The position numbers were made by a program, and so were the translations under genes. 26,137 bases of DNA from a virus: positions 1 to 26,137 of IMG/VR virus record IMGVR_UViG_3300024326_000030; one strand, written 5' to 3'. The notes beneath the pieces were generated by a model. That model had not been told where the DNA came from. It ran no database searches and worked only from the letters and a program-made list of their open reading frames with translations. This document shows positions 1-7,112 of the stretch, piece by piece. The first letter of the stretch is position 1, and each line of letters opens with the position of its first letter.

Positions 1-1
1 C

Positions 2-1336
2 AACGCTGACCACCTTGTGGTTGCAAGTCCACTGTCAGGAGGGCAAGCTGGCTGGCAAATCGTAGGCACGAGCTTAGGGACGTTTGTGTATCGCGTGGAT
101 TCCGATGCGGTCACTGAGCTGAATCTTTTGGGGAACGCTGGCGCTGTAAGGTCAGTCGGCGACCTTTACGGAATTATCTTGTTACCCGCGGCAGCAACAG
201 GTGCTGACATTGAGGCGGCACGGAAATTGTTAATCGACCGAGGCGCGGCAGATGGAACGACTTCCAGTGCCTATAGCTCTGCGTGGTATCAAAGAAATGA
301 CATTGTTGAGTTTAAAAATATTGATTTTACTGGGGCAACAAATCTCCAATCAGCTTGGCAGGATTCTACTTCTTTAACTTCATTTAGTGTCGCGTTGCTT
401 CCTGATGCAACAGATGTTTCGTATGCTTGGCGGTATGCTCACTTGACTTCATTTAATACAGCCATTCCGTTGGTTACTAATGCTCAGTTTGCGTGGTTTA
501 ATTGTAATTTAATGGATTCTTTTGGCACGACAGAGATTCCCAACTGCACCAACTTCACGTCCTCATGGCAAAACTGCTCTGCCCTAACGTCATTCCCAAG
601 CGGCGCAAAGCTCGGCACGAGCGCAAGCAATGTGAACTTTACGAGCGCATGGCAGTCTAGTGGGCTTACGAGTTTTCCTGCGTTGGACTTAAGCACTGGG
701 GTAACCTTTACGGCAGCGTGGCGGCTAAGTGCATTGAATTCGTTTAGTGCTGTTGACTGCCAAAACGGGACAAACTTCTTTCGGGCATGGCGTTCGACAG
801 GCTCTTTGACTTCATTCCCAAGCGGCGCAAAGCTCGGCACAGATGCGACAAATGTTACCTTTACTGAATCGTGGCGAGAAAGTGGAATCACTTCATTCAA
901 CACGGATTTGCCGACAGGAACAATTTTCACCAAGACGTGGCGGTCAAGTGCGTTAATTTCATTTGGTGCTGTTGACCTGCGTAAAGGTAGCACATTTTCA
1001 GAAGCATGGATTGCTTGTGCATCACTGACTGATTTTTCTGCCGATGTTTTCGCAAACTGGAATCCAGCAAGTATCACAAGCGCAGTCTTTAATGGTTCAT
1101 GGAGTCAATGCACGTCACTCACCGCTCAATCGGTCGAGAACATACTGACATCCATCGACGCATCAGGCAAATACGCAACGACTACCGGAGCATCTGGTGG
1201 TTCTGCTTTGGGTGACGCTGGCATCGACATCGACTACAATGTAGCCACTGGTTCACTCAGTGCCGCGACTAACGCCGCAGTAACATCACTCAAGGCCAAG
1301 GGCTGGAGCATTGTAGTTAACAACGTAACACTTTAA
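2..1336 (+). CDS. BspA/DUF285-type repeat protein, 5' partial (putative fibre/adhesin)
   Basis: The frame is open to the window edge: codons before the GTG at 17 read NADHL, so the gene very likely starts upstream and that GTG is probably internal. Residues about 85-370 (counted from the GTG) form roughly a dozen units of 22-27 residues, each with an aromatic-rich core such as FTSAWQSSGLTSF, followed by a variable spacer. This matches the DUF285/BspA-like leucine-rich repeat pattern seen in bacterial surface proteins and in phage fibre or structural proteins. The C-terminus (VENILTSIDASG, then LKAKGWSIVVN) is also typical of such repeat proteins. The gene lies just before the portal operon, with only 2 bases before the next ATG. 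A 29-bp exact repeat inside it indicates recent unit duplication. A virion receptor-binding role is inferred from family and context only. Confidence 0.75.
   Translation, partial: NADHLVVASPLSGGQAGWQIVGTSLGTFVYRVDSDAVTELNLLGNAGAVRSVGDLYGIILLPAAATGADIEAARKLLIDRGAADGTTSSAYSSAWYQRNDIVEFKNIDFTGATNLQSAWQDSTSLTSFSVALLPDATDVSYAWRYAHLTSFNTAIPLVTNAQFAWFNCNLMDSFGTTEIPNCTNFTSSWQNCSALTSFPSGAKLGTSASNVNFTSAWQSSGLTSFPALDLSTGVTFTAAWRLSALNSFSAVDCQNGTNFFRAWRSTGSLTSFPSGAKLGTDATNVTFTESWRESGITSFNTDLPTGTIFTKTWRSSALISFGAVDLRKGSTFSEAWIACASLTDFSADVFANWNPASITSAVFNGSWSQCTSLTAQSVENILTSIDASGKYATTTGASGGSALGDAGIDIDYNVATGSLSAATNAAVTSLKAKGWSIVVNNVTL
590..618 (+). repeat. 29-bp direct repeat, copy 1, within DUF285 gene
   Basis: This is an exact 29-base match to 812-840, 222 bases (74 codons) away and in the same frame. 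It encodes the FPSGAKLGT insert between two repeat units. Flanking units have diverged, so recent duplication or gene conversion is likely. Confidence 0.9.
812..840 (+). repeat. 29-bp direct repeat, copy 2, within DUF285 gene
   Basis: Second exact copy of the 29-base word at 590-618, in phase with the reading frame and again encoding FPSGAKLGT. The bases following the two copies differ (gagcgcaagc versus agatgcgaca). Confidence 0.9.
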
Positions 1337-1338
1337 GT

Positions 1339-1662
1339 ATGACAGACGAAACTCATCGATTCTTCCGCTTCAGCAACGAGGCATCCTACGAGCAACTCAC
1401 AGCCGCTGGTAACACCGCAAGGAACCTACCGGACGAACAAAGCGAACGCTGGTTAGCTCTTTGGGATAACACCTTTCTCGACCCAGAGACCAACAGCGAC
1501 CGCTTATATTGTGTTAAACGCAGTGGCATCCTTGAGTCTGATAACTTTGAGTTAGAGGGCATTGAGGAAATCAACCTTGAGACTTACCTACAACGCCTAA
1601 GCTGGGAGCCACCTATCGAAGAAGACCTTGAGATGGAGGATGAACTTGAACTGATAGACTAA
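1339..1662 (+). CDS. small acidic protein of unknown function
   Basis: 107 residues, not recognised. It starts 2 bases after the DUF285 stop and its TAA overlaps the next ATG as TAATG, so it is probably translationally coupled on the same transcript. The protein is strongly acidic, ending in EEDLEMEDELELID. The middle (WLALWDNTFLDPETNSDRLY) is rich in aromatics and looks folded. There is no signal peptide or membrane segment and no Shine-Dalgarno. Given its place between a fibre-like gene and the portal, it may be a structural accessory or chaperone, but that is only positional inference. Confidence 0.7.
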   Translation: MTDETHRFFRFSNEASYEQLTAAGNTARNLPDEQSERWLALWDNTFLDPETNSDRLYCVKRSGILESDNFELEGIEEINLETYLQRLSWEPPIEEDLEMEDELELID

Positions 1663-2000
1663 TGGACGAACAACAAGAACCACTTACAGAAATCGAACAG
1701 TCACGCGCTGACACAGGGTTTCGTTATTACGTCGTCAAACCAGACGAACTCTACACAGGACTTGTTGCATCCGTAGACTCTGACCGTGGCTATCCTAACA
1801 AACAAGGAACTACGCTCACCGGACTTCCACCTGTTGCTAACCTGGCAGAAGCTACGGACGACTCAGGACGACTCATAGCCATCGACTGCTGGAGATTCAC
1901 CGCTAACGATGATGCGATGCTTGAAGATGCCGAGGGTGTGCAGGAGCTTACTCAACTAGAATTTTTATCAATCAAACCTCAACCCGAGGAACTACTTTAA
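1662..2000 (+). CDS. small acidic protein of unknown function
   Basis: 112 residues, not recognised. Its ATG shares one base with the upstream TAA, which suggests reinitiation rather than independent initiation. The sequence is acidic (QEPLTEIEQSRAD near the start, KPQPEELL at the end), with a plausible folded middle (GFRYYVVKPDELYTGLVASV; RLIAIDCWRFT). No transmembrane segment or known catalytic motif is visible. It is followed by an A-rich leader, caacaataacac, before the portal gene. Confidence 0.7.
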   Translation: MDEQQEPLTEIEQSRADTGFRYYVVKPDELYTGLVASVDSDRGYPNKQGTTLTGLPPVANLAEATDDSGRLIAIDCWRFTANDDAMLEDAEGVQELTQLEFLSIKPQPEELL

Positions 2001-2012
2001 CAACAATAACAC

Positions 2013-3566
2013 ATGCAAGCCGAGACAGCACAGCAACTCTATACCACCCTAGAAGGCGCACGGTATTCCTACCTTGACCGAGGACGGGCCTGTTCAAAGC
2101 TGACGCTTCCTTATGTTATGCCTGAGGAGGGCTTCGGTCCCCACAGTCGCCTAGAGACACCTTTCAGTGGAGTCGGTTCCCGTGGTGTTAACAATCTTGC
2201 CTCTAAGCTGCTCCTTGCGTTGTTGCCACCTAACTCACCTTTCTTTAGATTCCAAGCCAACGAAAAGAAGCTTGCCGAGGACGAGACTCCACCTGAGTTA
2301 ATGAGTGAGATCGAAGCATCTCTCCAAGCCCTTGAGGAGCTAGTGATGGATGAGGTTACCCGAGGTGCATACCGGGTTGCTCTTCACGAAGCCCTTAAGC
2401 ATCTTATCATCACCGGTAACGCTTTGTTATATCTACCGGATGAAGGAGGACTCCGAGTCTTTCACCTCGACCGCTTTGTTGTTCAGCGTGACCCTATGGG
2501 TAATTTGTTATCTGTAGCCACCAAGGAGTCTGTTGCATTCAGCACTCTTTCGGAGGAGATACGCCAACGACTTCAACAACAAGATCCGAACCTTGCCGAA
2601 AGTGACGCTAAGGTGGACTTGTTTACCTCTTGTAAAAGGAACGCCAAACACTGGGTGATCACTCAGGATGTTAATGGTGTAGATATTCCGTATGCTGGTG
2701 GTAAGGTAACAATGGACCGCAACCCATTCATCCCCTTAAGACTTTCTAGGATTGACGGTGAAGCTTACGGACGTGGGTTCGTTGAGGAATACCTCGGTGA
2801 CATCCAGAGTCTCGAAGCGTTGACCCGTGCTATTGTCGAGGGATCGGCTGCTGCTGCTAAGGTTCTCTTTCTTGTTAACCCTAATGGCACCACAAGAGCC
2901 CGGACGTTAGCTGAAAGCCCCAACGGTGCGATTGTCCAAGGCAACGCCGCTGATGTTAACACTCTCCAGCTAGATAAGTTCAACGACTTTAGGACAGCCC
3001 AGGTTACCATGGAAGCAATCAAGGACCGCCTTGGTGCTGCCTTCTTGTTGACCTCAGGTGTAGTCCGACAGGCCGAGCGTGTGACAGCCGAGGAGATCCG
3101 TATGTTATCCCAAGAGCTTGAGGCTTCCCTAGGTGGTCTTTACTCGCTCCTTGCTGCTGAGATGCAATTACCATTGGTGAAGCGCATCATGTCAGTCATG
3201 CAAAAGAAGAAGATGTTACCTAAGCTTCCTAAGGACTTGGTGAAGCCAGTTATTGTTACCGGGGTAGAGGCCCTTGGTAGAGGTAACGATCTTTCTAAAT
3301 TAGATTTATTCCTTGCCGGTGCTGCTCAGGTCGTAGGACCAGAAGCTATCGGCCAGTTTGTTAATGTTGAAGACTACTTTAAGCGTCGTGCAACTGCTCT
3401 CGGTATCAAGACCGAAGGACTCATCAAGAGCGCCGAGCAGATGCAACAAGAAGCACAGATGCAACAGATGCAAGCTATGACTGAGAAGCTAGGACCAGCC
3501 GGTATTAAAGCCTTGAATGATCAAGCGTTGGCCGGTAATATGCCATCAGTCGAACCACAAGAATAA
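2013..3566 (+). CDS. portal (head-tail connector) protein, T7 gp8-like
   Basis: 517 residues, close to T7 gp8 (536). The N-terminus (ARYSYLDRGRACSKLTLPYV, then SGVGSRGVNNLASKLLLALL at about 52-71 and PPNSPFFRF) is the hallmark of T7-type head-tail connectors. In this family twelve copies form the ring at one capsid vertex through which DNA is packaged and ejected, and onto which the terminase and then the tail dock. The C-terminal tail is rich in Met and Gln (residues about 470-490). The leader taacaacaataacac has no Shine-Dalgarno. The scaffold gene follows after 2 bases, as expected for a head-assembly operon. Confidence 0.96.
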   Translation: MQAETAQQLYTTLEGARYSYLDRGRACSKLTLPYVMPEEGFGPHSRLETPFSGVGSRGVNNLASKLLLALLPPNSPFFRFQANEKKLAEDETPPELMSEIEASLQALEELVMDEVTRGAYRVALHEALKHLIITGNALLYLPDEGGLRVFHLDRFVVQRDPMGNLLSVATKESVAFSTLSEEIRQRLQQQDPNLAESDAKVDLFTSCKRNAKHWVITQDVNGVDIPYAGGKVTMDRNPFIPLRLSRIDGEAYGRGFVEEYLGDIQSLEALTRAIVEGSAAAAKVLFLVNPNGTTRARTLAESPNGAIVQGNAADVNTLQLDKFNDFRTAQVTMEAIKDRLGAAFLLTSGVVRQAERVTAEEIRMLSQELEASLGGLYSLLAAEMQLPLVKRIMSVMQKKKMLPKLPKDLVKPVIVTGVEALGRGNDLSKLDLFLAGAAQVVGPEAIGQFVNVEDYFKRRATALGIKTEGLIKSAEQMQQEAQMQQMQAMTEKLGPAGIKALNDQALAGNMPSVEPQE

Positions 3567-3568
3567 AT

Positions 3569-4330
3569 ATGGAAAGCGTTACATTTAGCGAACCCACAGA
3601 ACAGGAGAATATGTCTCTTGAAGAACAGGCTGCTATGCAAGATGAGCAAGCCAAAGAACAACAGCCCGAAACGGCTGAAGCTCCTCCACAAGACCGCCCT
3701 GAGTGGTTACCGGAGAAGTTTGATAACCCGGAGGCTTTAGCAGACGCTTACAGCAACCTCGAAAAGCAGTTCCATGAGAACAAAGCCGAGCCATCCGAGA
3801 CCGAAGACAACGCCACCAGCGAACCCGAGGTATCCAACACTGCTGTCACCAGCGCATCCGAAGAATACTTCGAGACCGGTGAGCTATCCGAGGAGACCTA
3901 TAAGTCTCTTGAGGCTAACGGCATCCCTAAGGAGATGGTTGATATGTATGTTAACGGCTACGAAGCCGTGGCTAACCAACAACAACAAACCTTGATGAAG
4001 GAGGCCGGAGGCGCTGAGAACTACGAGGCTATGTCCGAGTGGGCAGCAACAGCTTTAACAGACCAAGAACAAGAGGTGTATAACAACACTGTCGAGTCAG
4101 GGGATGTTAACGCAGCAACTATGGCTATCCGTGGTCTCTATGCTCGCTTTCAGTCGGACGGTGGAACACCTGTTTCTCTTGTCCAAGGGGACACCTCGGG
4201 AACAGCCGGGGCATTGCCCTTTAGCTCCTCTAAGGAGATGACGATTGCTATGCAAGACCCGCGCTATAGTTACGATAACAAATACCGGGAGCAAGTCTCA
4301 CAACGACTATCAGTCACAACCGCATTCTAA
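3569..4330 (+). CDS. capsid assembly scaffold protein, T7 gp9-like
   Basis: 253 residues, very acidic and low in complexity over the first 110 (many Glu, Gln, Pro, Thr). Residues 43-61 read RPEWLPEKFDNPEALADAY, the typical marker of T7-like scaffolds. The family forms the internal scaffold of the procapsid and leaves before or during DNA packaging. The C-terminus (DPRYSYDNKYREQVSQRL) is basic and matches the capsid-binding end of such proteins. It sits directly after the portal. Unlike in T7, about 1.7 kb of small genes separates it from the capsid gene. Confidence 0.93.
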   Translation: MESVTFSEPTEQENMSLEEQAAMQDEQAKEQQPETAEAPPQDRPEWLPEKFDNPEALADAYSNLEKQFHENKAEPSETEDNATSEPEVSNTAVTSASEEYFETGELSEETYKSLEANGIPKEMVDMYVNGYEAVANQQQQTLMKEAGGAENYEAMSEWAATALTDQEQEVYNNTVESGDVNAATMAIRGLYARFQSDGGTPVSLVQGDTSGTAGALPFSSSKEMTIAMQDPRYSYDNKYREQVSQRLSVTTAF

Positions 4331-4332
4331 TT

Positions 4333-4521
4333 ATGTCAGCTATTATTACTTACATCCTCGACAACAAAACTGAACTACTCAGTGCCATCTCTATGGTCAT
4401 TGCTGCTTGTTCCGCTATCGCCGCTCTTACACCTACACCTGTCGATGACGGGTTGGTCAAGAAGCTTTACAAGGTTGTCGATTTCCTTGCACTTAACATT
4501 GGTCGTGCCAAACAAAAATAA
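4333..4521 (+). CDS. small membrane protein, holin-like candidate
   Basis: 62 residues with one clear hydrophobic segment (about 15-32, LLSAISMVIAACSAIAAL), then TPTPVDDGLVKKLYKVVDFL and a basic tail. Short proteins with this TPTP-DD-KLYK-D-LALN arrangement are common in marine phages. It starts 2 bases after the scaffold gene and lies just upstream of a spanin-like pair, so a holin or other membrane lysis role is plausible. This is inference: no motif proves a holin, and a second holin-like gene lies at 20213. Confidence 0.7.
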   Translation: MSAIITYILDNKTELLSAISMVIAACSAIAALTPTPVDDGLVKKLYKVVDFLALNIGRAKQK

Positions 4522-4546
4522 CAACATTTAAACACACACGCACCAC

Positions 4547-4882
4547 ATGTCTGTGTCTCTGCTAGTCAAGTTACTAATATCGTTTCCTCGGTTAGCAGAG
4601 GCATTTCGTGGTCTTATGGAAGCCTATGAAGAGAAGCTATATGTTGAGCGTCACAGCAACATGCGTGATGTTATTGATGAGTGGATGCACTCCGACTCTT
4701 CGTCCGACAAAGCTCCCTTACTTTTTAGAGAAGGCCAGAGAGCAGACGTGGACAACGGACCAGAAGCAGACGGTGGGGGAGATGTTACATTACATCAACG
4801 ACCTAGAGAACAACCAACATGCCCGCTAAACGAAAAGGATTGTCCCTTCGCAAAGAACACAAGTCAGACAAAGGAGGCTTAA
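4547..4882 (+). CDS. i-spanin-like (Rz-like) protein
   Basis: 111 residues. The N-terminus (SLLVKLLISFPRLAEAF) is hydrophobic to amphipathic and is followed by a charged helix (EAYEEKLYVERHSNMRDVIDEWMH), the layout of short Rz-like inner-membrane spanin subunits in podoviruses. The part after residue 55 is low in complexity (DVDNGPEADGGGDV) and overlaps two other genes, so its coding significance is less certain. A lipoprotein gene is nested in the +1 frame, as Rz1 is in Rz of lambda. The N-terminal segment is weak as a transmembrane helix, so the assignment is tentative. Confidence 0.55.
   Translation: MSVSLLVKLLISFPRLAEAFRGLMEAYEEKLYVERHSNMRDVIDEWMHSDSSSDKAPLLFREGQRADVDNGPEADGGGDVTLHQRPREQPTCPLNEKDCPFAKNTSQTKEA
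4626..4829 (+). CDS. o-spanin-like (Rz1-like) lipoprotein nested in +1 frame
   Basis: 67 residues from the ATG at 4626. The protein starts MKRSYM, has a hydrophobic stretch to residue 20, then MSG-C21, a lipoprotein signal peptide with a slightly off-consensus lipobox (Met at -3). The mature part begins CTPTLRPTKLPYFLEK, and a helical end (TVGEMLHYINDLEN) follows. The whole ORF lies inside the Rz-like gene, one frame ahead, as in lambda Rz/Rz1. An upstream in-frame ATG at 4608 would add six residues and spoil the signal-peptide start, so 4626 is preferred. The expected role is an outer-membrane lipoprotein that joins the i-spanin to fuse the membranes at lysis. It overlaps the next gene by 11 bases. 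Confidence 0.6.
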   Translation: MKRSYMLSVTATCVMLLMSGCTPTLRPTKLPYFLEKAREQTWTTDQKQTVGEMLHYINDLENNQHAR

Positions 4883-5064
4883 CAGAAAAAGGGCGCAAGT
4901 ATTACAACCGAAAGACAGGTAGTAACTTAAAGAAACCGCAACCAGAGGGAGGCCCGAGGAAGCGGTCTTTTTGTGCGCGGATGTCCGGCGTCAAAGGCCC
5001 GATGAAAGATTCCAAAGGCAGGCCCACCCGAAAAGCTTTAGCTCTTAGAAGGTGGAAATGCTGA
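4819..5064 (+). CDS. small basic phage protein, DUF6321-like
   Basis: 81 residues, very rich in Lys and Arg. The pattern KGLSLRKEHKSDKGGLTEKG, then NRKTGSNLKKPQPEGG, then SFCARMSGVKGPMKDSKG, and the ending RKALALRRWKC match a compact conserved family widespread in phage genomes (to my knowledge DUF6321). Function is unknown. The conserved Cys and the basic charge suggest nucleic-acid or virion association, but this is not shown. It is the first of four consecutive basic genes between spanin and capsid, and it overlaps the lipoprotein gene's 3' end. Confidence 0.8.
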   Translation: MPAKRKGLSLRKEHKSDKGGLTEKGRKYYNRKTGSNLKKPQPEGGPRKRSFCARMSGVKGPMKDSKGRPTRKALALRRWKC

Positions 5065-5095
5065 CCCCAACCCCAACACTAACAATAATAACACT

Positions 5096-5218
5096 ATGCC
5101 CAAAGTAGGAGATAAGTCGTATCCGTATACCCCCAAAGGTAAGAAAGCAGCTAAGAAAGCAGCCAAGCGGAAGGGGTTGAAGATCATGTCAAAGAAGAAG
5201 AAAGGAAAGGGGACTTGA
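5096..5218 (+). CDS. 40-residue very basic peptide
   Basis: Translates as MPKVGDKSYPYTPKGKKAAK followed by further Ala/Lys runs and ending SKKKKGKGT. Short proteins starting MPKVG-K-YPYT-KGK recur in marine phages, so the ORF looks genuine despite its length. The leader cactaacaataataacact is the same A-rich, Shine-Dalgarno-free type as at other genes here. Function is unknown; the Lys content suggests binding to DNA or RNA. Confidence 0.7.
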   Translation: MPKVGDKSYPYTPKGKKAAKKAAKRKGLKIMSKKKKGKGT

Positions 5219-5261
5219 GCCAAGTAACAATCATTTCAACAAGTTTTATTGAATAACAATC

Positions 5262-5429
5262 ATGGCTAAGATATGTCCTAAAGGAATTGCATGGGCCAAG
5301 CGCACGTTTGATAAGTATCCGAGTGCTTACGCTAACATGGCGGCATCTAAATACTGTAAAGATCCTAACTACGGAAAAGGTAAGAAGAGATCTAAATTAA
5401 CAATCAAGCGTAAGAAGAACCGTGGGTGA
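5262..5429 (+). CDS. 55-residue basic protein with two conserved Cys
   Basis: Starts MAKICPKGIAWAKRTFDKYP, continues SAYANMAASKYCKDPNYGKG and ends in a Lys/Arg tail. The pattern MAK-CP-G--AAKR-F--YPSAYAN--ASK-C is recognisable from many phage contigs, though the function is unknown. Cys5 and Cys32 could pair or bind metal. The leader ttgaataacaatc has no Shine-Dalgarno. The gene's stop overlaps the GTG start of the next gene by 8 bases. Confidence 0.75.
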   Translation: MAKICPKGIAWAKRTFDKYPSAYANMAASKYCKDPNYGKGKKRSKLTIKRKKNRG

Positions 5430-5676
5430 ACTAGCAAAATGGCGCAAGCAAGACTGGGTCCGCGTAGGAACCGACGGTAAAATCAAAGGCGCTTGTGGAA
5501 CCTCAAAGAACAAAAAGAACCCCGATAGATGTCTTCCAAGATCAAAAGCCAACAGCCTATCAATCTCTCAACGGGCTGCAACAGCTCGCAAGAAGAAGCG
5601 TGCAGGATCAAAGGGCAAACAGTTTGTTGCCAACACCCCTGCTGCACGTGTAAAGCTGCGTTTAAAGAAGAAGTAG
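5422..5676 (+). CDS. 84-residue basic protein with CGTSK-NPDRCLP motif
   Basis: GTG start overlapping the preceding gene's end. The motif series WRKQDWVRVGTDGKIKGACG, TSKNKKNPDRCLPRSKA, and AATARKKKRAGSKGKQFV defines a small conserved phage protein of unknown function. Two Cys lie in the CG and RCLP motifs. The 3' end carries a T TTA AAG slippery heptamer at 5661-5667, nine bases before the TAG, and the next domain lies in the -1 frame without a usual start. This gene may therefore encode both an 84-residue product and a longer frameshifted fusion. Confidence 0.75.
   Translation: MGELAKWRKQDWVRVGTDGKIKGACGTSKNKKNPDRCLPRSKANSLSISQRAATARKKKRAGSKGKQFVANTPAARVKLRLKKK
5661..5667 (+). promoter_or_regulatory. 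possible -1 ribosomal frameshift site (T TTA AAG)
   Basis: In the frame of the upstream gene the codons read CGT TTA AAG AAG AAG TAG, so 5661-5667 fits X XXY YYZ. A -1 slip here joins the frame that is open through 5978. No strong downstream stem-loop or pseudoknot is evident by eye, so this is a hypothesis; the alternative is initiation at the CTG at 5679. Confidence 0.4.
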
Positions 5677-5678
5677 CT

Positions 5679-5978
5679 CTGGGAGATGTTATTCAAATAG
5701 ATTTCCTCGACCACGTGCAAGACGGCACCGATGGTCCCCTTGAATGCTCAGTCTATGGTTCACTTACGGACATAGGCGATAACTACCTTACTGTTACCTC
5801 ATGGCACGGCTGTGAGAATAACACAACAACTTTCACCATTATTACAAGCTGCATAAGTAGCTTGGTGGTGTTTAAACCAAACGTCATCATAAAGATAGAC
5901 TCCCCCGAGGCCGACGATGAGACCCACTGCGGTGGACAATCAATAACTCCGAACCCGGTTACGGATACATCAGAATGA
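5679..5978 (+). CDS. small conserved-looking domain with no canonical start (CTG start or -1 frameshift product)
   Basis: The downstream part of this frame has real-protein character: GDVIQIDFLDHVQDGTDGPL, then ECSVYGSLTDIGDNYLTVTSW and TFTIITSCISSLVVFK. It resembles small marine-phage proteins with an LDHVEDG-like motif and an alternating beta pattern. The frame is open back to an ATG at 5529, but the residues from there to 5672 are out-of-frame translation of the previous gene. No ATG, GTG or TTG lies near the domain's N-terminus. The boundary given assumes initiation at CTG 5679, two bases after the upstream TAG. The alternative is a -1 shift at 5661-5667 that fuses it to the basic protein. 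The function is unknown. Confidence 0.55.
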   Translation: MGDVIQIDFLDHVQDGTDGPLECSVYGSLTDIGDNYLTVTSWHGCENNTTTFTIITSCISSLVVFKPNVIIKIDSPEADDETHCGGQSITPNPVTDTSE

Positions 5979-6015
5979 GGACAACCTTAACAACAACTAA
6001 AGAAAACCAAATATT

Positions 6016-7035
6016 ATGGCTAACGGAGATACATCCGCGTCCCGATTGGGACAAGTTAATGCGAGCGGAGCAGTTGATGCTTTGTTCCTTAAGGTGTTCT
6101 CAGGAGAAATCCTGACCACCTTCGAAGAGTTCAACGTGATGAAAGGACTTCACACGATTCGGACTATCGCTAACGGCAAGTCTGCTCAGTTCCCAGTAAC
6201 TGGCATCGCTACCGCTAAATACCACACCCCAGGTCAGAACATTGCTGACGCCGGTAACAGCTACCTCAGTGCTATTAAACACGCTGAGAAAGTTATCAGC
6301 ATTGATGATGTCCTACTTGCCTCTACGTTCATTGCAAACATTGATGAGCTTAAGAACCACTACGATGTCCGCAGCATTTATGCTCAGGAACTCGGTAAGG
6401 CTCTTGCCAAGCGTTTCGATGTGGCAACCATGAAGACCCTTACGGCTGCGGCCCGGACTGCTACTACTATTACTGGTGGTAAAGCTGGTATCGCAATCGA
6501 TGGAGGTGAGCCTGCTGCCTTCACTGGAACTGTGATTCAAGCCAAGCTCTTTGAGGCTGCTCAGAAGCTTGACGAGAACGACATCCCTAACGATGGAAAG
6601 CGTTTCGCTATCCTTAAGCCAGCCGATTACTACACATTGCTTGCCTCTGGTGAAGAGGTTATCAACCGTGACTTCGGTGGTCGTGGTGATGTTGCTACTG
6701 GTCGCATCCCAATGGTTGCTGGTATTAACATCTACAAGTCAAATCACCTTGTTGACGTAGCTGTCTCAGGCAGCGCACAAGATCAGAACGACCAAGTCGC
6801 TGGCGTTCAGAACGACGTGTTTGGCTCTGGTGGAACTGGATACAACGCCGCTATGGACAAGACTCAGATCATCGGTGGACACCCATCGGCGATTGGAACT
6901 GTCAAGCTCCTTGACCTTGCTACCGAAAGCGACTACAAGGTCGAACTCCAAGGAAGCCTGTTCGTAGCTAAGTATGCTATGGGCCACGGTGTCCTTCGCC
7001 CCGAAGCTGCCTTTGAAATCAAAGACGCTGACTAA
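6016..7035 (+). CDS. major capsid protein, T7 gp10-like
   Basis: 339 residues, close to T7 gp10A (345), HK97-fold family by similarity. It begins MANGDTSASRLGQVNASG, followed by ALFLKVFSGEILTTFEEFNV and KGLHTIRTIANGKSAQFPV, all typical of the T7 capsid family. Near the C-terminus KYAMGHGVLRPEAAFEI is also characteristic. It forms the icosahedral shell around the scaffold. The leader from 5979 to 6015 is A-rich (ttaacaacaactaaagaaaa) without a Shine-Dalgarno. A strong intrinsic terminator follows at once, as after gene 10 in T7. No 10B-like frameshift extension is visible. Confidence 0.96.
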   Translation: MANGDTSASRLGQVNASGAVDALFLKVFSGEILTTFEEFNVMKGLHTIRTIANGKSAQFPVTGIATAKYHTPGQNIADAGNSYLSAIKHAEKVISIDDVLLASTFIANIDELKNHYDVRSIYAQELGKALAKRFDVATMKTLTAAARTATTITGGKAGIAIDGGEPAAFTGTVIQAKLFEAAQKLDENDIPNDGKRFAILKPADYYTLLASGEEVINRDFGGRGDVATGRIPMVAGINIYKSNHLVDVAVSGSAQDQNDQVAGVQNDVFGSGGTGYNAAMDKTQIIGGHPSAIGTVKLLDLATESDYKVELQGSLFVAKYAMGHGVLRPEAAFEIKDAD

Positions 7036-7055
7036 TACCCCCTAATAACCCCAAC

Positions 7056-7103
7056 GGTCGCACTCCTTTCTTTAATGATTGGGGTGCGGCCTTTTCCTTT
7101 TTT
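7056..7103 (+). terminator. intrinsic terminator after capsid gene
   Basis: The arms ggtcgcactcc (7056-7066) and ggggtgcggcc (7081-7091) pair over 11 bp with two G-U pairs around a 14-base loop. T-rich sequence ttttcctttttt follows at 7092-7103. Its position matches T-phi downstream of T7 gene 10. Confidence 0.9.
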
Positions 7104-7112
7104 CCAATTACT

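Noticed and set aside
484-1077. 197-residue minus-strand ORF opposite the DUF285 gene
   Set aside because: Antisense shadow created by the repeated codons of the real gene; its product is just a low-quality mirror of the repeat pattern.
5529-5678. ATG-started N-terminal extension of the 5679-5978 gene
   Set aside because: The residues are out-of-frame translation of the conserved basic protein gene; Cys-rich nonsense with no family character.
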